From Megaustenia siamemsis (taxonomy: Eukaryota > Mollusca > Gastropoda > Stylommatophora > Ariophantidae), in assembly GCA_032433765.1 (NCBI GenBank), contig JAVIAB010000025.1, positions 32,085,615 to 32,149,614 of the forward strand: a stretch of 64,000 bases of DNA, written 5' to 3'. Below the pieces are notes generated by a model. The model saw only the letters and a program-made list of their open reading frames with translations, was not told the origin of the DNA and did no database searches. Shown here piece by piece: positions 38,560-46,781 of the stretch. The position numbers and the translations under genes are program-made. Position 1 is the first letter of the stretch; every line of letters begins with the position of its first letter.

Positions 38560-38835
38560 GCATAACTCCGCCCCACCAAGGGATTAATTAGCTCTAATTA
38601 CCTAAGTAGCTACTTTGTTAAGCAACTAAGTGATTAAAGTGCCTGACTGACTAACTGACCTACTAGCTCAATCATTGTTTAACTTAACGACTAACCAACT
38701 TATTAACTGACCAAACAACTAGCAATATAAAGAATTAGTTGAATTAGGAGCTGATGATTTAACTTTTTACCTGACTAGCTACTTGATTAGGTAACTAAGT
38801 GACTAAAGAAGTGACTGACTGACTGGCAGACTTAT
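38560..38835. repeat. AT-rich degenerate repeat and flanking direct repeat
   Basis: Word-like ACTAACTGACTTATTAA sequence resembling the 101-bp array at 22,200. A 75-bp stretch starting AAAGAATTAGTTGAATTAGG (38,729) is repeated at 39,085 with few changes, so it flanks the 36-bp array. Confidence 0.65.
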
Positions 38836-39062
38836 TAACTAAACCATTGTTTAACTTGACGACTAACTTATTAACTAAACCATTGTTTAACTTGACGACT
38901 AACTTATTAACTAAACCATTGTTTAACTTGACGACTAACTTATTAACTAAACCATTGTTTAACTTGACGACTAACTTATTAACTAAACCATTGTTTAACT
39001 TGATGACTAACTTATTAACTAAACCATTGTTTAACTTGACGACTAACTTATTAACTAATTAA
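38836..39062. repeat. 36-bp minisatellite
   Basis: About six units of CATTGTTTAACTTGACGACT followed by AACTTATTAACTAAAC, almost identical to each other. Confidence 0.92.
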
Positions 39063-39161
39063 CTGATTAAACAGTTAGCTATACAAAGAATTAGTGGAAT
39101 TAGGTGCTGATGATTTAACTTTTTACCTGACTAGCTACTTGATTAGGTAACTAAGTAATTA

Positions 39162-39472
39162 TTCGCTTCCATAGGTCAGAATTGGTTCTATACAGCACCG
39201 ATGAACCCTCTTTCTCATTTCTATTGACGTAGATTTGTTGCATAAGGTATTTTTCATTTTCTGAAATGCCATTTTGGCCTGAACTATTCAGCTTTTTATT
39301 TCTGTGGTGCAACTTCCATCTGATGTTATTATTGTGTCCAAGTATTTGACGCGTTGTACTTGTTTCAGATCTGTCTTGTTTATTTTTATGCTGCATGATG
39401 GTGATGATTGTTACTTTGATATGACAATTACTTTTGTTTTCTTACTATTCAGACTGAGACCTTTCTTGTTAA
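39162..39472 (-). mobile_element. LINE-1 internal fragment
   Basis: Minus-strand piece of the LINE-1 family from after the RT catalytic core: frameshifted QINKTDLKQVQRVKYLDTII-like sequence, SDGSCTTEIKS and KYLMQQIYVNRNEK. It closely matches 47,640-47,900. Truncated at both ends with several frame breaks. Confidence 0.65.
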
Positions 39473-39486
39473 TGAGTTATTGAGTT

Positions 39487-40095
39487 ATTGAGGTATTTGC
39501 GGGTCATCATTATTGCACTCCGAACATGTCCATAGGTGCTCAGATCGTCTCCTCAGCAAGTCCCGCAGTGTCCAGCGACTGGCGACTCCAGTTCTGTGTT
39601 GTTTGATAAGTCTTCTTACACCGCCACTAAGTTTCTCATTTCTGGCAGTGCCCATCTTAACACCCATCTCCATCAACCGAAGAAGTGACGTGGATCTGTG
39701 TTTGTCGAAGTTCTGTGCTCTTCCCACATCTCGGAGGGCATTGATGATGTCCGCCCGATCCATTGGTTGATCGTCCTCAACGACAGCGCAGCTAGTCAAC
39801 CTGTCCACTCTTTCATTTCCCCGTACTCCCGCATGTCCAGGGACATAGACAAAGGTGACCTTACGTATTTTGGACGTCTGCAATGACTCTAACTATTGCA
39901 TGCGTACAGAGCCCGCCTCCACTTTTTTAATCATACTCATCGAATCACTCAGTATACATGCGTGGGTGTAGTCTTGTGACTCTAACCATTTGAATGCCCT
40001 TGTCACTGCCATCGCCTTCATCGTCAAACTAATCACGGTCACAACGTAAGCACCACTGTCTTCCTTGACTATTCTGCCTACCGAGCGTGCTGTAA
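39487..40095 (-). mobile_element. RNase H LINE (LINE-6) C-terminal fragment, inverted copy
   Basis: Minus-strand counterpart of 37,570-38,174. 39,893-40,095 encodes FTARSVGRIVKEDSGAYVVT and ACILSDSMSMIKKVEAGSVR. After a frame break near 39,888, 39,485-39,883 encodes VTFVYVPGHAGVRGNERVDR, then INALRDVGRAQNFDKHRSTS and HLWTCSECNNDDP. The final RNase H Asp is kept here (VDRL), but the N-terminal part of the domain is missing. Confidence 0.86.
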
Positions 40096-40109
40096 AAAAC
40101 GATGAGGAT

Positions 40110-40215
40110 GACATGGACCTATCTTGAAAGAATCGCAAGATACAGAACGGTTTGGAAAAATTCAATGAAGACCTATGCTCCACAGGGAGCTGAAAGGTAG
40201 AAGAAGAAGAGTGTT
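40110..40215 (+). mobile_element. LINE-5 3' terminal scrap
   Basis: Short plus-strand match to the LINE-5 3' end: AAGACCTATGCTCCACAGGG, AGCTGAAAGGTAGAAGAAGA. It is the reverse complement of the ends at 46,782, 61,157 and 63,272. Severely 5'-truncated. Confidence 0.65.
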
Positions 40216-40390
40216 TTGATTACTTCGGGCGGTAAAAGTACAGCAGGCCTAGTTCCTGAATTCTGAAGAACGAGAATGATGTAACGCAACATGTATTTGA
40301 CAAAAACATATTTCAAAAACAGATTATTTAGTCCTCGGAGGGAATGTTCATCGTTTGTCTTTGTTTACTGGATAAGAAGAAAACAGTATT

Positions 40391-41215
40391 GTGACAAGAG
40401 GGGAAACATGAGGGGAAACAAGAGGGGAAACAAGAGGGAAAACAAGAGGGAAAACAAGAGGGAAAACAAGAGGGAAAACTAGAGGGGAAACAAGAGGGAA
40501 AACAAGAGGGGAAACAAGAGGGAAAACAAGAGGGAAAACAAGAGGGAAAACTAGAGGGGAAACAAGAGGGGAAACAAGAGGGAAAACAAGAGGGAAAACT
40601 AGAGGGAAAACTAGAGGGAAAACAAGAGGGGAAACATGAGGGGAAACAAGAGGGGAAACAAGAGGGAAAACTAGAGGGAAAACTAGAGGGAAAACTAGAG
40701 GGAAAACTAGAGGGGAAACAAAAGAAAAAACTAGAGGGGAAACAAGAGAGAAAACTAGAGGGGAAACAAGAGGAAAAACAAGAGGGGAAACAAGAGGGAA
40801 AACAAGAGGGAAAACAAGAGGGAAAACAAGAGGGAAAACTAGAGGGGAAACAAGAGGGAAAACTAGAGGTGAAACAAGAGGGAAAACTAGAGGGGAAACA
40901 AGAGGGAAAACTAGAGGGGAAACAAGAGGGGAAAAAGAGGGAAAACAAGAGGGAAAATTAGAAGGGAAACAAGAGGAAAAGAAGAGGGAAACTAGAGGGA
41001 AAACATGAGGGAAACAAGAGGGGAAACAAGAGGGAAAACTAGAGGGGAAACAAAAGAGAAAACAAGAGGGAAAATAAGAGGGAAAACTAGAGGGAAAACT
41101 AGAGGGAAAACTAGAGGGAAAACTAGAGGGAAAACAAGAGGGAAAACTAGAGGAAAACAAGAGGGAAACAAGAGGGAAAACTAGAGGGGAAACAACAGGG
41201 AAAACAAGAAGGAAG
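40391..41215. repeat. 12-bp purine-rich minisatellite
   Basis: About 68 units of AAGAGGGAAAAC with AAGAGGGGAAAC and CTAGAGGGAAAA variants. One strand is almost entirely purine. Long minus-strand open frames (337 and 206 codons of Phe, Pro, Ser, Leu, Val) come from the 12-bp period. Confidence 0.95.
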
Positions 41216-41374
41216 GAGAGATGTGGGGGTTGGGGGGACAGACAGAGAGAAAAGATACCAGAATGGTTTGGTTGGATGTCAAACTGAACAGTTTCACTGG
41301 TTTCTGCTGTCAACGGACGCAATAAGAACATGGCTTTGTGGAAAGTTAACGGCGGAAACACATGAATGAAAAGT

Positions 41375-41791
41375 CTTTGTTAAGTTAGCAGCAAAGACAT
41401 ATTAACAAGATGTCTTTGTTAAGTTAACAGCAAAGACATATTAACAAGATGTCTTTGTTAAGTTAACAGCAAAGACATATTAACAAGATGTCTTTGTTAA
41501 GTTAGCAGCAAAGACATATTAACAAGATGTCTTTGTTAAGTTAGCAGCAAAGACATATTAACAAGATGTCTTTGTTAAGTTAGCAGCAAAGACATATTAA
41601 CAAGATGTCTTTGTTAAGTTAGCAGCAAAGACATATTGACAAGATGTCTTTGTTAAGTTAGCAGCAAAGACATATTAACAAGATGTCTTCGTTAAGTTAG
41701 CAGCAAAGACATATTAACAAGATGTCTTTGTTAAGTTAACAGCAAAGACATATTAACAAGATGTCTTTGTTAAGTTAACAGCAAAGACATT
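41375..41791. repeat. 39-bp hairpin-forming minisatellite
   Basis: About 10.5 units of GTTAAGTTAGCAGCAAAGAC, ATATTAACAAGATGTCTTT. Each unit contains CAAAGACAT and ATGTCTTTG as inverted 9-bp arms around ATTAACAAG, so the array is a row of potential hairpins. Confidence 0.94.
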
Positions 41792-41802
41792 AAGAAAATG
41801 GG

Positions 41803-41911
41803 AGCCAGTGGTAGGGTGTAACGTATATACCTACCTACATGCACACCTTTACAGCAAAGAAAAACTGTCACCATACATTATAGGTGTGTACGTTACATCC
41901 CACCACTGGCT
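41803..41911. repeat. Imperfect inverted repeat, possible MITE remnant
   Basis: AGCCAGTGGTAGGGTGTAAC at 41,803 pairs with GTTACATCCCACCACTGGCT ending at 41,911, with two mismatches over 22 bp. A further AGGTGTG/CACACCT pair lies inside. No coding capacity. Confidence 0.65.
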
Positions 41912-42110
41912 ATTTGCTACCGCAGAACTGTAATTATTTACTTGTTCCCCATATTAAGATAGTAATGTTATGTTTAGCTAACAGCGGAGACCACAGTGAA
42001 AGAGATTGGAGCCTCATCACGTAACATTCCAAAGAAAATCATGGAGAGAAGTTCTAGAACTATTGTCATAAGAACGAACTAAAAAAACTACATAGAATGT
42101 TAGGACCTTA

Positions 42111-42425
42111 TCATCATAATTGAGTGCCATCTTCACAACGAAGGTTGGCTACTATCGAGCGCCATTCTGCTATGTCTCTTGCTTTGATGGTGCAGGTTGT
42201 CATAGGCTGATTTGTCCATCTTTTGATGTTACTCGTCCATGTTAGTCTTGGTCTGCCTCTGCCTCTTTTATCTTGTATTTCTCCCTCCAGGATTACTTTT
42301 AGTAGACTATTGTGTCTTTTAACATGGCCCAAAAATAGTATTTGTCTTGTTTGAATTGTGTTTAGTTGTTCTCTTTTCATTTTTAGTTGTTTTAAGACTT
42401 CATCGTTTGTTTCCTTTTCTTCCAA
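42111..42425 (-). mobile_element. LINE-2 3' segment (part of a 5'-inverted copy)
   Basis: Open minus-strand frame of 103 codons: EEKETNDEVLKQLKMKREQL, ILFLGHVKRHNSLLKVILEG, KRGRGRPRLTWTSNIKRWTN and AEWRSIVANLRCEDGTQL. This is the intact LINE-2 C-terminus, ending in GGCACTCAATTATGATGATA. It is joined head to head with the plus-strand LINE-2 segment at 42,432. Confidence 0.85.
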
Positions 42426-42431
42426 GTACCT

Positions 42432-44979
42432 TATACCAAGAAGGAAATTTAGAAAATCTTAGGGTAGAAGCAGAACTATTAAATATAGATAATTTAGGCA
42501 TATCGGAATCAAGATAGTCGGAAAGTGGATACATACAAGACGACACATATACATTTATATATTCAGGTAACACAACAGAACATCAAAGAGGAGTAAGAAT
42601 ACTAATAAAATGAGAATTACAAAAATATATAAGTACCCACTTGACATACAATGTTAGGATTATACTACTCAAGTTGAAAGCAAAACCATTCGACATAGCA
42701 ATAATACAGACATATGCACCTACTCAAGTTGAAAGCAAAACCATTCGACATAGCAATAATACAGACATATGCACCTACTCAAGTTGAAAGCAAAACCATT
42801 CGACATAGCAATAATACAGACATATGCACCTACTCAAGACTACACAGATGAACAAATAGAGGCATACTATGAAGACCTAAATAAAGTTATGAAGCAAGTG
42901 AAATCTTCAGACATCTTGATTGTAATGGGTGACATGAACGTTATTGTAGGAAAAGGTAGATATAAGACAATTATAGAAAATCATGGTTTAGGAAAAAGAA
43001 ATGACAGAGGAGAAAGATTAATACAATTCTTGAAGAAAGCTGGCTGATAATATGTAACACCTTCTTTAAGCAAGAGAAAAGGAAACTATACACATGGGAA
43101 AGCCCTGCAAATATGAAGACGAATCAAATAGATTAGATAATGATAAAAGATAGGTTCCGTAACAGCGTCAAGAAAGCCAAAACCTATCCAGGAGCAGATA
43201 TTAATTTAGATCACAATCCTGTAATGATTAAAATGAAAATCTAACTAAAGAGAAACATTCAAAAGACTAATTCATCAACAAATCCACTAGATATAACAGC
43301 TTTAAATCAAACATATATTTTAAAAACTTATACAATACAAGTAAAGAACACATATCAGAAGCTGCTAGAGAAGGGATTGAGCAGGCCAGAAGAGAAAATC
43401 CTGAAGTAAAAGTTACAACCAAATGGCAGTGCATAAGGAACAGCATACAAACATCATGTGACACCTTACCCAAAATGGAAAGGAATAAAAAAAAAACAGA
43501 TAACTGACACAATCTTAGAAAAAACTGAAGAAAGAAGACAAGCAAAGAACACTGCCAGATGCAAGAAAATTAATAATGAAATACGCAACATGTGCAAAAA
43601 GGCAAAAGAAGACTGGCTCAACTAAAGATGTCTAGAAGTCAAAACTATGGAAAGTAAACAAAACTTAAGAGAGATGCACACAGAAATAAAGAGAATGACT
43701 AATAAAGACAAAAAAGTTGCAGGAAGCGGATGTATTAGAAACAAAGAGGGAAGAATTCTAACAGACAACAAAGATATAATCGATAGATGCCAGGAATATA
43801 TAACAGAATTATTTCATGACGAAAGGGACAAAAAACATTTATAAAATGTACGTCCAGCTATACAATCTTAAAATCTGAAGTGGAAAAAGCTGTTTAAACA
43901 ATGAAAAAAGGAAAAGCAGCAGGACCTGACAATACAGATAGAGATGATACAGGCACTACAGTATTTTGGCATAGAAGTGATCACAGACATATGCAACGAC
44001 ATATACCATACAGGATACATACCAAACGATCTAAAAACACCAACTTTCATTACATTGCCTAAAAAGAATGGTGCAGTTGAATGCAGTGATTTCAGAACAA
44101 TAAGCCTAATGAGCCAGGTAACAAAAATTTTACTAAAAGTTATACAGGGAAGGATTCAGAATAAAATCAATACTGAATTAGATGAGCAACAATTTAGATT
44201 CAGGAAAAACAGTATGACAAAAGAAGCGATATTCAGCATGAGGACATTGATTGAAAAGTACATAGAATTAAACAAACCAATATATGCCTGCTTCATAGAC
44301 TACACCAAAGCTTTTGATAGAATACACCATAATCAACTTATAGACTGCCTCAACGATATAAATCTAGACGACACAGACATACGACTAATATGTAATTTAT
44401 TATTATTAAGTTCTTTTGGGCAAACAGCAATAATAAAATATAACAAAGACCTCTACACTCATTAATATAAAAAGAGGAGTAAGACAGGGATGCATCCTAT
44501 CACCAAGCTTATTCAATCTATACACTGAGCAAATCTTTAAAAACATCATACAAATGCCAGGCCTACAAATTAATGGAAAGATAATCAATAAGCTAAGATA
44601 ATCTGATGATACTGTATTACTAGCAGAGAATCCTAAAGGTCAACAACAATTACTTAATGTAATAAATATATCGAGCAAAATATATGGACTAGATATGAAT
44701 ATCAAAAAGATTAAAACTATGATGATAAAAAAAAAAAATTCTCAAGACCTACAAATAAATATCAAAGTTGAAGGAATACACCTGGAGACAGTTCAGAGCT
44801 ACAACTTACCTGAGACATACTATAACCAGTGATGGAAAATGTACAACTGAAATAAACAAAAGAATAGGTATGGCAAAAAGTAATTTTAATGCCATGAAAA
44901 GTATAATAACATCAAAACAAATTACACCAGGGCTAAAACTAAGAATAATAAAATGTTACATCTTCTCAATATTGCAGAA
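42432..44979 (+). mobile_element. LINE-2 endonuclease-RT segment (inverted 5' part, dead)
   Basis: The most complete LINE coding region in the window. An APE-type endonuclease domain comes first (NIDNLGIS; then 42,769-43,047 with KPFDIAIIQTYAPT and DILIVMGDMNV). A linker with a GRILTDNKDIIDRCQEYI block follows, then RT 43,944-44,465: CSDFRTISLMSQVTKILLKV, CFIDYTKAFDRI with Asp119 kept. A frame break follows at 44,465. The catalytic YADD has become stop-Ser-Asp-Asp near 44,600. A 55-bp triplication at 42,667-42,831 shifts the frame inside the endonuclease. The end CYIFSI with an 8-10 bp deletion meets the mariner fragment. Confidence 0.87.
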
Positions 44980-45024
44980 ACCTTAGAAAATCCGAGGGTT
45001 TTAATAATTGCATTTGCACTACCA

Positions 45025-45286
45025 GGGAGCCGCGATAGCTCAGTGGTTAGTGAACTGGACAACAAAGGACAAGGGGTCGGGTTTGATCCCAACCGACGGC
45101 TTCCGGGTTCACCCAGCCTTTAATGGGTACCGGATTTTTTTCTGGGAAAGTGAAGTGGCACGGGCGTAATACCGACCACATTACCCCAAAAATCATATGC
45201 CGAAGGTCTGTAAAATTTATGGTCACTAACACCATATTCCCTATACGCCACGTGGTGTGACGGGGGACTTTACTTTCTTTACTTTT
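45025..45286 (+). mobile_element. SINE-A inserted in mariner fragment, 13-bp target-site duplication
   Basis: Starts GGGAGCCGCGATAGCTCAGT (box A), box B-like GGGTTTGATCCC, core GGGCGTAATACCGACCACAT and GGTCACTAACACCATATTCC, and tail GGGGGACTTTACTTTCTTTA. The direct repeat ATTTGCACTACCA lies at 45,012-45,024 and 45,287-45,299. On the minus strand the repeat encodes the GSAN of the mariner helix, so the insertion point inside the transposase is exact. Confidence 0.94.
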
Positions 45287-45501
45287 ATTTGCACTACCAA
45301 TGCTGACTGACAACTTTATGGCCAATTGTTGAGTAGTCATGCGTATATCAGCAAAAATAATACCTTCAGCGCATTTCAACATTTCTGCATTGGTGGCTAT
45401 GGTGGCCATCCACAGCGCGGCCGATCAAGAAGCTCCGAATCTCCACTTTCCAATTCTTTAATTCTCTGAACCCAGTAACTTACTGTGCTCCTGTCGACTG
45501 C

Positions 45502-46635
45502 AAAACTTCCATACACATCACATAGACGCTTGTGAATGTTCACAAAACTTCCATACACATCGCATAGACGCTTGTGAATGTTCACAAAACTTCCATACAC
45601 ATCACATAGGCGCTTGTGAATGTTCACAAAACTTCCACACACATCACATAGGCGCTTGTGAATGTTCACAAAACTTCCACACACATCACATAGACGCTTG
45701 TGAATGTTCACAAAACTTCCATACACATCACATAGACGCTTGTGAATGTTCACAAAACTTCCATATACATCACATAGACGCTTGTGAAAGTTCACAAAAC
45801 TTCCATACACATAACATAGACGCTTGTGAATGTTCACAAAACTTCCATACACATCACATAGACGCTTGTGAATGTTCACAAAACTTCCATACACATCACA
45901 TAGACGCTTGTGAATGTTCACAAAACTTCCATACACATCACATAGACGCTTGTGAATGTTCACAAAACTTCCATACACATCACATAGGCGCTTGTGAATG
46001 TTCACAAAACTTCCATACACATCACATAGGCGCTTGTGAATGTTCACAAAACTTCCACACACATCACATAGGCGCTTGTGAATGTTCACAAAACTTCCAC
46101 ACACATCACATAGACGCTTGTGAATGTTCACAAAACTTCCATACACATCACATAGACGCTTGTGAATGTTCACAAAACTTCCATATACATCACATAGACG
46201 CTTGTGAATGTTCACAAAACTTCCATACACATAACATAGACGCTTGTGAATGTTCACAAAACTTCCATACACATCACATAGACGCTTGTGAATGTTCACA
46301 AAACTTCCATACACATCACATAGACGCTTGTGAATGTTCACAAAACTTCCATACACATCACATAGGCGCTTGTGAATGTTCACAAAACTTCCATACACAT
46401 CACATAGACGCTTGCGAATGTTCACAAAACTTCCATACACATCACATAGGCGCTTGTGAATGTTCACAAAACTTCCATACACATCACATAGACGCTTGCG
46501 AATGTTCACAAAACTTCCATACACATCACATAGACGCTTGTGAATGTTCACAAAACTTCCATACACATCACATAGACGCTCGTGAATGTTCACAAAACTT
46601 CCATACACATCACATAGACGCTTGTGAATGTTCAC
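45502..46635 (-). repeat. 42-bp in-frame minisatellite within the mariner HTH
   Basis: Exactly 27 units of 42 bp (14 codons) inside the transposase frame. Unit variants (Tyr to Cys, Asp to Tyr, His to Arg) repeat with a period of ten units: units 10, 13 and 14 match units 20, 23 and 24, and the DNA from about 45,601 matches that from 46,021, 420 bp away. So a ten-unit block was duplicated after initial expansion. Confidence 0.95.
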
Positions 46636-46781
46636 AACAGTTTTCTTCTCTAAAACTAGAAAATCTTTCACAATTCGATGCTTGTAACGCAAGTTTTTAA
46701 CATGTTCTGTTTCAACGGTTTAATACAGTCGTATTATGTGACCGAATGCAGTGCAATGTGGTACACACAAACGGCATATCT

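Larger units (their letters stand above)
44980..46720 (-). mobile_element. Mariner-like transposase N-terminal fragment with amplified HTH segment
   Basis: Read on the minus strand: HVKNLRYKHRIVKDFLVLEK, then a repeated 14-residue block NIHKRLCDVYGSFV (27 copies), then AVDRSTVSYWVQRIKELESG, LLDRPRCGWPP, MTTQQLAIKLSVSIGSAN. After removal of the inserted SINE the frame continues AIIKTLGFSKV. The order helix-turn-helix, linker with RxGxP, then second helix-turn-helix ending GSAN.I matches the DNA-binding half of Tc1/mariner (SETMAR-type) transposases. A single copy of the 14-residue block is normal for the family. The catalytic DDD/DDE domain is absent. The frame is open for 431 codons (45,397-46,692). 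Confidence 0.83.

Noticed and set aside
40348..41361. 337-codon Phe/Pro/Ser/Val frame resembling a membrane protein
   Set aside because: Produced by the 12-bp array; no charged or loop segments outside the repeat.
45025..45110. Possible tRNA gene (box A and box B present)
   Set aside because: It is the head of a SINE: it continues into a conserved non-tRNA core, has a target-site duplication and recurs at two other places. No complete cloverleaf could be drawn with confidence.
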